Counted from the first letter of the stretch, positions 9,354 to 19,527 are shown. The stretch: DNA of 64,000 nt from Symbiodinium natans (GCA_905221605.1 CAJNDS010001001.1:124001-188000); one strand, 5' to 3'. Notes: generated from the letters alone by a model not told the origin. Made by a program: numbers and translations.

Positions 9354-12300
9354 TCAGGACTGCCCGAAGTAGCCCCTGTAGCACCTCTGCACCTCTTCTG
9401 CCCCGGGCCAGACCTTGGCAGCCCAGAAACCTAATGATAAGGGCACCCTTTTGGGGGTTGGTCATTTTTACAAGGGAACCCTAAACCCTAAACCCTAAAC
9501 CCTAAACCCTAAACCCTAAACCCAGAACCCAAAACCAAAAAGGGTAAAGGGTACGACTGGGCTGCCAAGAGACAGTGCCCTCCGGGCCCGAGACGTTGAA
9601 CCACGTCATCATGCCCTGGTCCTCTACTCCCCTTAGAACCTTGATGAAAAAAAATTGGGTTAGGTTTAGGGTTTAGGGTTTAGGGTTTAGGGTTTAGGGT
9701 TTAGGGTTTAGGGTTTAGGGTTTAGGGTTTAGGGTTTAGGGTTTAGGGTTTAGGGTTTAGGGTTTCAGGTTTCAGGGTTTAGGGTTTCAGGGTTTAGGGT
9801 TTAGGGATGTAGGGTCCTCGTGGGAGAGGATGTGGCAGTGGAGGATGTAGGGGCCGTTGAAGGTGCTGAGCTGGAAGCGCACCTAGGATGACCCTGAAAA
9901 TGGGTCTCTGAAAAAAATTACGCCTGAATGGGATCCTCATAACCCCAATAAGGGAAAATATATCAAAACTTAAACCCTCTGAAAATACTCCTCAAAAAAG
10001 GATCCTCTTCACCCCTAAAAAAAGAAGGGGCAAAAATAAAAACAGAACATATTCCCAAGGGCCTAGCCAGGAACCCTGGCCTGCCCGCCCCCGAACATCA
10101 GTGTGTCGTGCCAATCGCCCACTTGGAAGTACACGTCCGGCTCGCAGCTTCCGTGAGTGATCCATGTGCCGTTGTGGCACTGCAGGGCCACGAGCTGGTA
10201 CTGGGTCACCTAGTTCATGGGATAATCTAAAAAATATAAATGGTTGTATTCCTTGCTGGGTTTGAGTACCCTTAATTAAATGTGAAAGGTTACCCAACTA
10301 TGCCACAAAGTCACGTGGAGGTGGATCGGATGCTGCTTGATGCCGGCGATCTGGTAGGCGGCGGGGAGGGACCTGTTGTAGCTGTGACGGAACCACAGCT
10401 CGTGCACCTCACCGAGCGTCCAGTTCTGCAGCGGAGGCGAGTCATCCTCGAAGGGTTCGCCGGAGTAGTTGGAGGGGGTGGTGACGTTGGACCAGTAGAT
10501 GATCTGCCACTGCGGCTTCGTGGGGCCTTGCGGTGCAGGCAGGTTGAGCGTGCCGTTGTTCTGCGGCGCCACGTCGACGCCGGTGAGGTTCACGAGGTAG
10601 CAGGGCCTCTCCACCGCGAAGTAGGGGAGGTCGTCACACTTCGGCTTGAACGAGTACGGGCGCTGCTTCACGATGATGAACATGAACTCCTGGTTGATCG
10701 TCTTCTGCCCGACGTCCGCGAAGGGGCCGGCCCTGCTCGTCGAGGGCGGGCCGTCCTCGAATTCCTCCATGGTCGCCGCACCTCCACCCGGCGAGTACAA
10801 CTCCCGATGCGAAACGAGGCTGCCAGTGCAGCGACCCACGAAGCTCTTCTTGCAGCCGCAGCGCATGGCGAAGGACGCGCGGTTCCCGGAGGCCATGTAG
10901 ATACCTTGGGGACGAAATAAACCCGATAAAAGTAGGGTCACACACACCCCACATACCTCTATAATCCCTATTAAGGTATGTGGACCTAAAATCCCTATTA
11001 AGGTATAAATGGACCTTTAATCCCTATATTAAGGTATATGGACCATAAACCCTTTTGGGGTCCATCTCGTTTCCAAGGTACTGGGCACCTTGCGCGGCGC
11101 GTAGTTCAGGTAGGCGCCATCCTTAGCCAGGAGCTGGAACTCGCACGAGAAGCCGTTCCTGTACTGAATTTGGAACCCTATAGCAAAGTGGTTTTAGCTA
11201 TGTTTCTTAGGAATTAAGTAGTACCCCAACATATTTATTCAAATTTAGTTTTAGCTTTTTCTTAGGAATTCTAGTGCCCAAACATTGACAACTATTTCCA
11301 AGTACCCCAAAAAGGTTCATGGCACTGACCTTGTTGGTCGGGAGCGCCTTGATGACGACGTTGTACTCGACGGCGGCGTAGACAAAGTCGAAGCGCGTCC
11401 ACTCATGGTCCTCCGCGAACCAGCTCGGCTTCCACAGGCCGTTGGTCAGCATGTATGTGGTCAAGAAGCGGTTCACGTAGTCGCCCTCCGGATCTTGCCA
11501 CAGGTCGCCCAGGCTCTGCTGCTCGATTATCGGAGAGCTCGACCCTGTGATGCTGCTCTTGTTCTGCACGTCCACGAGGGTTAAGACCACGACCCTCGTC
11601 GGCAGCGCCTCGATCTCCTTAGGCAGAAGGCCCGGCGGGTCCTCGATGATGACGGCACCGTGCTGTCCACCGCCAGCCTGACCTGCCTTGGGAACCAAAT
11701 GAACCCTAAAATTGGGGCCATAAACCCTATACTACTATAATCCTTATTGGGGTATGTGAACCCTAAACCCTTTTAGTGTTCATTTGGTTCTCAAGGTGCC
11801 GTGGAGTGGTGCCGGTGCGGGTGGTACCAGTAGGCGCCCGTGGCGTGGTTGGGTGGCACCATCACGGAGAGCGAGTTCGTTGTGCCAGGCGGCCAGTGCT
11901 CGAATACGTTGTCGCCGCCTGGCTGCGGGCTAACATGCATTCCGTGCACGTGAAGGTTCGTCGCGTTGACGTAGCAGAAGCCGGTGATCTGATGAGGGTT
12001 CACAGAGGGGTCGATGTAGGCGTGGCTGCCCGTCTCCTGAGCCGGCCTCGTCTGGTTGCAGTCAGGGTTCGGGTATGCCAGCTTGTTTATGATGGTGATG
12101 GTCAGGTTGTCGCCGGGCTTCACCAAGATCGTGGGCCCCGGGATCGTGGCTGCTTGCCCGGGAAGCGCATAGGCACGCGTGTACCAGGTCGTGACCTCGG
12201 CGGTGGGATCGCAGACCTGGATGGTCGTCAGCTCCAAGGTGATCGGGCCGTCGGACGCCCTGACGATCACCGGGTCCTTCAGCGGCTGGTGCTTTGGCAG

Positions 12301-12648
12301 GAACGGGCACTGCTGGGGCCGTCGGCCATACGAATACGACGCACCCCGATACGCCACCCTGCGGCGCATGCCACGGCGCCCACGGCTGCCGCCCATCGCA
12401 CGGCGCCGCCACCATCGCCCGAGGCCGCGGCGACCCGCACCCTCGGTGTCGGTGACGACCTTCTGCGAGCCTGCCATGTGACCAAGTTGCAGGGCGGACG
12501 TCACGTCGAGGAGGTGCTCCGCCACAGAGGCAGCCTCATCGCCCGGCGACGCCGCGCACGAAGTTGCACTCTCCGCGCAAGAGAGGCTGAGCTGAGCCAG
12601 GAGGGTGCATGCGGCAAGCTTCGTCCACATGGCACCTGACCAGACCAT
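9354..12648 (-). CDS. Multicopper oxidase (laccase/ferroxidase type), 8 exons
   Basis: A secreted or lumenal copper enzyme that oxidises a substrate (phenolic, metal or other; not predictable) and reduces O2 to water. Exons on the minus strand: 12648-11800, 11686-11330, 11163-11082, 10904-10315, 10209-10075, 9882-9817, 9621-9574, 9413-9354, giving 728 residues. Start is the first in-frame ATG; a second at 12630 (MWTKLAACTLLAQLSLSCA) would give an equally good signal peptide. All four copper motifs are visible: HVHG (233-236), HPHRHH (276-281), HPIHLH (621-626) and HCHILSHEDQGM (686-697), whose Met at C+10 completes the type 1 site. A basic Arg/Gly-rich insert follows the signal peptide. The ending CYRGYFGQS is followed by TGA. 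All joins keep frame. Intron features are listed separately. Confidence 0.92.
9414..9573 (-). mobile_element. Oxidase intron 7: family C introner (C1) holding a telomere-like tract
   Basis: Coding-strand flanks GTCT are duplicated (9573-9570 and 9413-9410). The element runs CTTGGCAGCCCAG...CTGGGCTGCCAAG. The first duplication copy gives the GT donor, the element's CCAAG end gives the AG acceptor. Seven telomere-like units (9479-9525) sit inside, where copy C3 has none. Confidence 0.9.
9622..9816 (-). other. Oxidase intron 6: telomere-like intron with GA donor
   Basis: Exon 6 ends CACGAG, exon 7 starts GACCAGGGC; the intron begins GACCCTAC and ends AGTAGAG. GAGGACC is present at both junctions. 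The GA-AG boundary is the only one that restores HEDQGM. About 140 bp of the intron (9665-9805) is CCCTAAA repeat on the coding strand. Confidence 0.85.
9883..10074 (-). other. Oxidase intron 5
   Basis: GT-AG, 192 bp: GTTCCTGGCTAGG ... GGGTCATCCTAG. Internal near repeats GAGGATCC (twice) and TTTTCAGAG. No clear target duplication, though the ends carry CTAGG/CCTAG in inverted order. Confidence 0.8.
10210..10314 (-). other. Oxidase intron 4 with GTGAC duplication
   Basis: GT-AG, 105 bp. GTGAC occurs at the donor (10314-10310) and again as the first bases of exon 5 (10209-10205), as expected for an inserted intron. No obvious inverted ends. Confidence 0.85.
10905..11081 (-). mobile_element. 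Oxidase intron 3: introner with GTA duplication
   Basis: GTA at the donor and again after the acceptor. Element CCTTGGAAACGAGATGGACC ... GGGTTTATTTCGTCCCCAAG has inverted ends; inside are three copies of TACCTTAATA(TA)GGGATT. Same design as intron 1. Confidence 0.9.
11164..11329 (-). other. Oxidase intron 2
   Basis: GT-AG (AAG|GTCAGT ... TTCAG|TAC), 166 bp. Contains a direct repeat: ATTCCTAAGAAAAAGCTAAAAC and a close copy with CATAG. CAGT is present at both ends. No inverted ends seen, so it may be an older or different kind of intron. Confidence 0.85.
11687..11799 (-). mobile_element. Oxidase intron 1: introner with GCA duplication and GC donor
   Basis: Exon 1 ends TCCACG, exon 2 starts GCAGGTCAG. 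GCA at both ends; element CCTTGAGAACCAAATGAAC ... GTTCATTTGGTTCCCAAG shows an 18-19 bp inverted repeat. The duplication makes a GC donor and the element end makes the AG acceptor. Confidence 0.93.
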
Positions 12649-12690
12649 AGGAAGCGGCCGACAAAATGGTGAATCTGAAAGCTCAGCGCT
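12649..12690 (-). promoter_or_regulatory. Possible trans-splice acceptor upstream of oxidase ATG
   Basis: On the minus strand GCTGAGCTTTCAG ends at 12675, 26 bases before the ATG at 12648. Dinoflagellate mRNAs usually receive a spliced leader at such an AG. Position fits, but there is no independent support. Confidence 0.3.
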
Positions 12691-12719
12691 AATGAGGCAT
12701 GGAAACAACACTTTTACTT

Positions 12720-13438
12720 GTCAATTGTTCATCTGTTCAAGAATCTGTATAGGGTGGAAGTCATCCATGCACGTCCGGTGAAAACTCATACTCACGCTGA
12801 TCGTCATCGGGCTACAAGTACCAGCTCGGCCCTCATACTTCTACAAGAGACTTTGGCTGTCCTTGTCTGGGCCATGGAAGAAGGCATGCCACAAGTTTCC
12901 ATTGCGTGCATTGATCCTCATTGCTACCTGCATAAACTCGACACGTGGATAAAAGTGCAGCCATCATCGCAGATCCCCTACGTCCTCTAAGTAGGTTATA
13001 AGTACATATACTTGGGGTTCTAAGTACCCATGAACCTCCAATTAGCGTACTTTAGGGAAGCTTAGAGAGGCTCAGGGAGTAGTGGGGAGAATCGGGAACC
13101 TGGGGTTACATACCCCCCTTGCGTACCATATAGGAGTTTAGGGCTTAGGAACCTGTTTAGGTAGCATGGTGTAGGGTTTATAGGGCCCATAGGGTTTAGG
13201 CTTTAGGGGTTTAGGTGGCATGGTGTGTGTATATAAACATACATATATCTATATATGTATATACACATATAATAATGCGTGTGCATATACATAGATACAT
13301 CTATATACACACGTATATAGGTACCATAATGGGAAGCTTTTGGTAGTGACCCGGCTGCTTGAAAACTCAGCCGCTGCCAAACAGAAAAAACAACTAATGC
13401 ATCGGCCGCTTTCTTCGGCAGAATTTTTCTTGCGGCGG
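12720..13438. other. Intergenic stretch with AT-rich inverted repeat
   Basis: Holds a half family B element (about 12985-13040, TAAGTACCCATGAACCTCC) and an AT/GTAT-rich imperfect palindrome (13215-13325) of ATATATGTATATACACA type. No exon is seen. It probably separates the oxidase gene from the next gene upstream. Confidence 0.5.
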
Positions 13439-13487
13439 TCACAGCTGCATGGTCCAGAGTTCGCCCCCAGCGTCGAGCACCATGATC
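13439..13487 (-). CDS. Exon candidate with an ABC-ATPase-like end
   Basis: TATCTCAG acceptor, then frame IMVLDAGGELWTMQL followed by TGA. I-V-L-D-x-G resembles the segment after the H-loop of ABC transporter ATPases, but it is too short to be sure. A second, longer frame (13500-13330) is also open. Confidence 0.3.
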
Positions 13488-14044
13488 CTGAGATACTCGC
13501 AACCCCGAAACCCGACGTAGGATTCAGGTGGGCAGCTCTCAGAGTTAAGGTCGGTTTGTGGGGTACCCCTATGACCTCTAAGGCCCTGAATTATGATGGT
13601 CACCCCCCCCAAGAGGGATATCGTAATGTGACAACGGCGCCATGCGTTTTAGAGAGACCCCACCATTTTTTTTCAGAGGCCCAGAAGTCCCAGCCACAGG
13701 CCCTAAGAACTCCACATAACCCTAAACCCTAAAGCCTATAGAGGACCAAAAGAGCCCTGGTACAGGGATCGCTTACCACTTTCAATGCTGCAGGGTTTAT
13801 GGATATCCCTGACGGCCTCATTCAGAAGAGGGCAAAGAGGGTTGTACAGGAAGCTGTCCCAGACTCAGCTATAAGGCTGGGAACCGCCTCTTTCTGACCA
13901 TGCAACTTAAAACGTCGACTTAGTGATCAGAAAAAAACGACAACTCCCCCCTTCCCAGGGTCTAGGGTCTAGGGTTTAGGGTTTAGGGTTTTGGGTTTAG
14001 GGTTTGGGGTTTAGGGTTTAGGGTTTAGGGTTTAGGGTTTAGGG

Positions 14045-14126
14045 CTGATGACGGAACTTCCCTGCTCAGACCAGGCCGCTGGCGCTTGTCCGGGAGGAAG
14101 TGAGAGGCGCCAATGCAGAAGGAATC
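14045..14126 (-). CDS. Exon candidate, unknown gene
   Basis: After TTAG at 14127 two minus frames stay open (GASHFLPDKRQRPGLSRE... and FLLHWRLSLPPGQAPA...). Telomere-like tract follows directly. Boundaries uncertain. Confidence 0.35.
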
Positions 14127-14159
14127 CTAAGTTGCCAAGAGGGGGCTTCCCAATGGGGG

Positions 14160-14625
14160 AGGTTTAGGGTTTAGGGTTTAGGGTTTAGGGTTTAGGGTTT
14201 AGGGTTTAGGGTTTAGGGTTTGGGGTTTGGGGTTTGGGGTTTGGGGTTTAGGGTTTAGGGTTTAGGGTTTCTGCTGCATGATTTAGGGTTTAGGGTTTAG
14301 GGCCTTGATAAGTAGACGAGGTCTTGTAGTAGAATTATATAGGGGCCATAAGGAATACTGTCAGTAACCATTCCTAAGTTGCCAACAGGGCGCTTCCCAA
14401 TGGGGGAGGTATAGGGGGCTTAATAATTCGAGTAGGGTGTTGGGGGGTGATTCTAGTACAAGTATATAGGGACCATAAGCGAGTACGATTTGTAGGTCTG
14501 ACTCTTGGGGGGGGGGGGGGGGGGGGGAGGGTATTGATTCTGGCGGGTAGCTCGATTTGGCCCACTTACCCAGGCTTGAAGTGGAACGAGGCTTACCTAA
14601 ACCCTAAACCCTAAAACCCTAAACC
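14160..14625. repeat. Telomere-like tracts and a 19 bp G run
   Basis: TTTAGGG and TTTGGGG units (14161-14305); TAAGTTGCCAA(G/C)AGGG.GCTTCCCAATGGGGGAGGT is present twice (about 14131 and 14377), flanking the tract; poly-G at 14509-14527. Confidence 0.7.
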
Positions 14626-14651
14626 CTAACCACTCAGGGTTTTAGAGGGGG

Positions 14652-14697
14652 ATGGTGGGGAGTGCCGAACTTGGACATGTCGCCCAGCAAGCGAGCC
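14652..14697 (-). CDS. Exon candidate, unknown gene
   Basis: The acceptor is the TTTAG of a telomere-like unit; frame ARLLGDMSKFGTPHHP. Donor not clear. Confidence 0.35.
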
Positions 14698-15058
14698 CTA
14701 AACCCTAGGCCCTGATCATGCAAGCGTGTTTCTGGGTTCCTTAACAGCAACCCAGCTATAAGGACTTATGACTGAAGTCATGTTGGCTCTGAGGTTGAGA
14801 AGGATCAGAGGGTTCAAGGTGGTTGCAACATCCTCAATCGACCATTTACCCTGAACCCTAAGCCCTCTCTGGTATCTTTCTCCCGCGAGTAGGTGAGGCC
14901 CAACCAAAACAAAATAGCTCCGAACTGAATAGAATTCAATGGCGGGGGTGGGGCGTGGGTAGGTGGTGGGAGTGCGCAGAAACCCTAATTAAGATTCTAA
15001 AGCCCTAAATCACTACACCCTAAACCCCAAACCCTATAGACCCTAAACCCATATAAAC

Positions 15059-15156
15059 TCCCCAAGGCGGCCAAAGGGGCGGAGAATCCGTCAATTTCGA
15101 AGTCAGCGCCGCAGACGAGTTCCCCAGGCAAGTCCACATACGTCACGTCCCATGGC
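15059..15156 (-). CDS. Exon candidate, unknown gene (acidic)
   Basis: AATTCAG acceptor, frame PWDVTYVDLPGELVCGADFE..., donor A|GTTTAT. Convincing protein texture with an acidic, beta-rich look. No family recognised. The stretch 15180-16180 on its 5' side holds CCCTAAA variants and no exon that I can support. Confidence 0.6.
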
Positions 15157-16189
15157 CTGAATTTGGGGTTACCCTAAACCCTAAACCCTGAACCCTAAAC
15201 CCTAACTAAACCTTTAGGGTTTCGGGTTTAGCGTGGCAAGGAATTTGAAGCCACAACTTCGCGACTCCTGAAGAAACTCGGAGGGTTGAGGACCCTAAGC
15301 CCTAAACCCTAAACCCTAAGCCCTAAACCCTAAACCCTCAGAATAAAACAGATTCCCAAGCAAGATCCCCCTAAACCGAAACTGGGAGAGACTGAAAGCT
15401 CTGAAAATTCCAAGAGTGTAGGGGCTTCAGAGCTGGGTTCTGTGTCTGAGTAGACCGCTACACCACCAACGTGTCGCACGCGTGCCTGCATACAAGAAAG
15501 CAACGGTGTGCCAAACATCAGGACCACCAGAACATGAAAGATCTACATGTGTGGACGATTCGGAAAAAACTCCCCTTCCCTCCTGCGCAAAGACAACATG
15601 AAAGAACACGGAGTGAGACCCCCGCTACATCCATAAGCGGGGGATGGTATTTACTGCAAAGGCAATCCCTGCGCGTAGAGAAGACCCTTTCCTTTCAGCA
15701 CATCCCCCTAAGCTTAGTGTATAACAAAATGTGGTTAACTGCGCCAAATACCCACACTAGCCAAAGTGGCTCCCATGCCCCTCAAACCTAAACCCCTGCA
15801 AACCCGATGAACCCTCTAAACCCTTTAAACCTTGCAAACCCTATAAACCCGATAAATAAACCCTTCAGACCCCATAAACCCAATAACCCTATAAACCCCC
15901 AAACCCCACAAACAAACCTTCAATCTAAGAATACCCCTTAAACTCTAAAAGGCGAATATGAGGGAGTTCAAGGGGTGATTTTGCATTACCGCGGAAAAAT
16001 TTATTCTTACGGCATAAACCCTGCAAATCCCTTACCGCTGAACCCTAACCCCCTACACCCCTAAACCCTACTTAAGAAGTACCTATGAACCCCCAATTGG
16101 GTTTTTGGGGGGATACTTTTGGGTAACATTGCAAAGGGGCCATAAGGGAATACTATTAATTAGTAGGTCTTCCGACCCCTATGTGAACC

Positions 16190-16280
16190 CCCAAGTGTTC
16201 TCCCAAAGCGGTGGCCTGCCACCGTCCCTCCGCGTGGGCAAGAGGCATCGGACGTGGCCTTCGCCGCAGGAGTTGAAAAA
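16190..16280 (-). CDS. Exon candidate, unknown gene
   Basis: Minus frame FNSCGEGHVRCLLPTRRDGG...; an alternative frame after GCGAAG (ATSDASCPRGGTVAG...) is also open, and so is the plus strand. Strand and frame are uncertain. Confidence 0.3.
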
Positions 16281-16492
16281 TATGGGCTCCCTAAACCCTA
16301 AACCCTGAACCCTAAACGATAAGGCTCAGACAGGACAAGCCTAATCAAATCTCAAATGAGGGGGGGGGATTTGGTGGCCCTATGAAAAATGAAACTTTTC
16401 ATGAGACTGTGGATATCGCAGGGTTAATTCGGGCTCATGGAATTTGTAAACGCCTTCCAAGTCAAAACGCCCATCTTCCGGGCAACAAGTGT

Positions 16493-16597
16493 TTGGTAGC
16501 CCAATAAGCATACTCCAAAAAGGGGCACCCTTGTCTGTGGCTATTGATAAGGAAACCTTGAACCAAGAGAAAGGAGAAGGGTACCACTGGGCTACCA
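16493..16597. mobile_element. Family C element (C2)
   Basis: TTGGTAGCCCAATAAG ... CCACTGGGCTACCA with inner GGGGCACCCTTGTC and AGGAGAAGGGTACC, matching C1 and C3. No telomere-like tract inside. Confidence 0.75.
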
Positions 16598-16954
16598 GGG
16601 GAGGAGCCACCCTAAACCCTAAACCCTAAACCCTAAACCCTAAACCCTAAACCCTAAACCCTAAACCCTAAACCCTAAACCCTAAACCCTAAACCCTAAC
16701 CCTAAACCCTACACCCTAAACAAGAGGGTTTATGGTGAAGGGGTTGCCGACTCTCACACTTGCAGATGCGGGAGAGGACCCAGGTGGTAAGTTTGGGTGA
16801 ACCAGCACCCAACCAGGGTTCAGGGTTGACGGTTGAGTGTTCAGGGTTTAGGGTTTAGGGGTTTAGGGCTTAGGGCTCAGGGTTTAGGGTTTAGGGCTTA
16901 GGGTTTAGGGCTTAGGGCTTAGGGCTTAGGGTGTCTAGGTGGGCCAAGCTGCAC

Positions 16955-17002
16955 GCTTCTGCCGGAAGCCCCATCGCTTGCGCCGAGCTCTCCTGCTACG
17001 AG
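16955..17002 (-). CDS. Exon candidate, unknown gene
   Basis: CCCAGAG acceptor, 16 codons LVAGELGASDGASGRS, donor GTGCAG. The plus strand is also open (WAKLHASAGSPIACAE...), so strand rests on agreement with neighbours. A small region at 16758-16800 also looks coding in either strand. Confidence 0.4.
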
Positions 17003-17519
17003 CTCTGGGGTCTTGCGTTTAGGGTTTAGGGTTTAGGGTTTAGGGTTTAGGGTTTAGGGTTTAGGGTTTAGGGTTTAGGGTTTAGGGTTTAGGAGCCTAC
17101 TTTCTAGTAGGTTGCCCCAAGAATCCGAGATTTCTATACCGAGATTTCTACATACAGTACGGCCAGAGTAGGGCCTGGGTAAGGTTTTAGGGGTCCTGAG
17201 GGTTTACAGGATGTCAGGGGCGTGGGCTTGTGGGCCAAGAACACCAGAGCTCCTTGGGATGATATGGGCTTCGAAGGCTTGAGGGGCAGTCGACCCTAAA
17301 CCCTAAACCCTAAGCCCGAAGCCCGAAGCCCGAAACCCTTTTGAACCTAAACCCCGAAACCCGAAACCCTAAACCCAGAAGCCTATTTCGAACAAGGGCA
17401 AAACGATCGGGATTGCTGGCGGCTTAGCGTAAGTCTTGTGTTCAGGGTTTCAGGGCTTCGGGGTTTCAGAGAAGTGGGCCCCGAAGTCAAGGGAAATTTC
17501 GGCAAGCCCTAAGACCTAC

Positions 17520-17541
17520 GGATGGGATCTCCGGCAGCAAG
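17520..17541 (-). CDS. Micro-exon candidate (22 bases)
   Basis: CGATGCCAG acceptor, LLPEIPS, donor GTAGGT. Splice sites are good, but the short length makes chance likely. Confidence 0.3.
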
Positions 17542-17865
17542 CTGGCATCGGAAAGGATGTACCTGGCAGGGTTTTGGGTTTAGGGTTCAGGGTTCAGGGT
17601 AAGGCGGTTGAGCTTGATTTTCTTGGGGAAGAGCCGGCAAGTCGGAGTCCAAGGCCACTAAACTCTTTCTTAACATCAGGAGCTGGGGAACATGTTCTCT
17701 TGTTTCAAGATGCAAAGAAGAGGACGATATGAAGTCGGGTACATATTTCTTGTACCCCCAAAAGGACACCCGGCATTTACACTCACCAATATCAAAAAGG
17801 AACCTTATAGACATCTACCAGGAACGGTAATACAAACCCTACTTCATTTGAGGTCAAGCTTAGTA

Positions 17866-17945
17866 GGGAATGAGGGAATGAGGGCCCTATAAAACTCCCG
17901 TAAAGGGTATACATATAGGGCCCTAATTCCCTCAGTCCCTCAAAC
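17866..17945. mobile_element. Family E element (E1), partial
   Basis: TAGGGAATGAGGGAATGAGGGCCC against GGGCCCTAATTCCCTCAGTCCCT. Other copies at 61410-61572 and 62353-62473. Confidence 0.65.
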
Positions 17946-18364
17946 CCTCTTCCGTATGGGTGCAGCAAGACCTCCCGATTATGTGCAATCTGTGCCTTTC
18001 ACAGGTGAAGGGGCAGCTCAAACGCCGGCATACAAAGTGCCATGCCCCAAACCCTAAACCCTAAACCCTAAACCCTAAACCCTAAACCCTAAACCCTAAA
18101 CCCTAAACCTCTCTCTAAAGCTCATGATGCCCATTTTTCGCATCCAGGCCTCTGGTCCTAACCTTTTTGGAACCGGGTAGACACTGGCCTAACCGTCTTA
18201 AAACCCTAAACCCTAAACCCTGAACCCTGAATCCTAAACCCTAAACCCTAAACCCTAAACCCTAAACCCTAAACCCTAAACCCTGAACCCTGAACCCTGA
18301 ACCCTAAACCCTAAACCCTAAACCCTGAACCCTAAACCCTAAACCGTTACCCTCGAGAGTTCAC

Positions 18365-18469
18365 CTCTTGCTGGCAAAGGCGCAGCTGCCGCGTGTGGAG
18401 GTCCATCACCACGTCCTTCTCCGAGATGGTGATCTTGCAGTGCCCAACGTGCTTGAACCTCCGCCGAAT
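18365..18469 (-). CDS. Exon candidate, unknown gene (35 codons)
   Basis: GGGCTTCGAG acceptor, frame IRRRFKHVGHCKITISEKDV..., donor GAG|GTGAAC; phase 0 at both ends. Convincing basic protein. A 30 bp copy of the exon's 5' edge lies at about 18545-18575 beyond a telomere-like stretch. Confidence 0.6.
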
Positions 18470-18479
18470 CTCGAAGCCC

Positions 18480-18580
18480 AAAGAAAACCCTAACTAGGCC
18501 CTAAACCCTAACCCCTAACCCCTAACCCCTAAACCCTAAACCCTAAACCTCCGCCGAAACCCTGAGCCCAAAGAATGGCT
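18480..18580. repeat. Duplicated exon edge flanking telomere-like units
   Basis: AACCTCCGCCGAATCTCGAAGCCCAAAGAA (18457-18486) recurs as AACCTCCGCCGAAACCCTGAGCCCAAAGAA (18546-18575), with CCCTAA/CCCCTAA units between. Looks like a duplication made when the tract arose. Confidence 0.7.
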
Positions 18581-19139
18581 AACATCTATTTGCTTAGGGC
18601 CTTAGGGCTTGCAACGAGAAAATGAGGAGTAAGCCCCTGCTAACATGCCATGAACGTATACCTCATGTCCACTCAACAGGTCTGCCGACGTGACTTGGGA
18701 ACCCTGAGTCTCTTGAGAAATGCATGCGAAGATAGCCCCTTAGCTTTTTATGATCAGTAATGCAACATACTTCCTAAGGAGGCTTCAGCTGAAGGTGCTG
18801 CTAACATCTACCAAGACGCCTGACGGGGCACACAGACCACCTTACTGATTTGAGTGATCATCAGCACCTTTGAACCCCTACATACAACATGGCCCTGAAC
18901 CCTTTTCACCTCTGTTTTCAAGCCTAGATACCCTTTAACACCCCTGAAACCCTAAACCCTTCTGCCATCCAGGTCTCCGAGTCGCTAGCGGGGCAAAACA
19001 CCTACACAACTATTCAAACCCTAAAGCCTCAAACACTAAACCTTAAACCCTAAATTCAACACTTCATGACACTTACGCCCTATTATATACCCTGAAAAGC
19101 CATAAACCCTAAACCCCTTCAAAGCCCCCAAGAAAGCAC

Positions 19140-19196
19140 CCGGAAGCCCAAACGCTTCCCAGGAGCATCTGCTGCCACAGGAGGCAAGTAGACACG
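19140..19196 (-). CDS. Exon candidate, unknown gene (19 codons)
   Basis: GACGCTCAG acceptor, frame RVYLPPVAADAPGKRLGFR, donor GTGCTT, phase 0. The stretch 18590-19130 shows no supported exon. Confidence 0.5.
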
Positions 19197-19258
19197 CTGA
19201 GCGTCTCCTAAATAAATTCGGAGGAACAAGTTTGCCATCAGCCGTTCTAATAAATAGG

Positions 19259-19359
19259 TTGGGATGTTGCCCCTTAGACTAACAGTCCGCAACAGGGATT
19301 ATCGTACCCCCTAGTATAATCCCCATTAAGGACTGGTAGCATTGGGGGTAGCATCCTAA
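19259..19359. mobile_element. Family A element (A5)
   Basis: TTGGGATGTTGCCCC ... GGGGGTAGCATCCTAAA with ACAGTCC/GGACTGGT inner arms. Confidence 0.7.
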
Positions 19360-19477
19360 ATTTTTGGATTAAGTTTGACTTCGGGTTGGGCCCCAAAATA
19401 ATATTCCTCCCAAGAAGACGCCTTTAAGGTCGGCTCTTGCAGAAGAGTTCAGTGGCTTGAATAATTCGAATAAGGTT

Positions 19478-19510
19478 TTTTTTTTTTTTTTTGGGGGGGG
19501 GGGGGGGGGT
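19478..19510. repeat. T16-G15 homopolymer junction
   Basis: A run of T passes directly into a run of G. Similar junctions occur at 24950-24993, 26091-26110 and, in reverse, at 26206-26231, 52965-53002 and 57713-57752. Confidence 0.9.
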
Positions 19511-19527
19511 ATTATAGTATACTTTCT

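Noticed and set aside
9781-9816. Truncation of the oxidase after HCHILSHED by a telomere-like repeat
   Set aside because: The missing QGM and C-terminus are found intact at 9621-9574 and 9413-9354, so the repeat is intronic.
10282-12639. Long plus-strand frames over the oxidase gene
   Set aside because: Antisense shadows of GC-rich exons; the minus strand carries all copper motifs.
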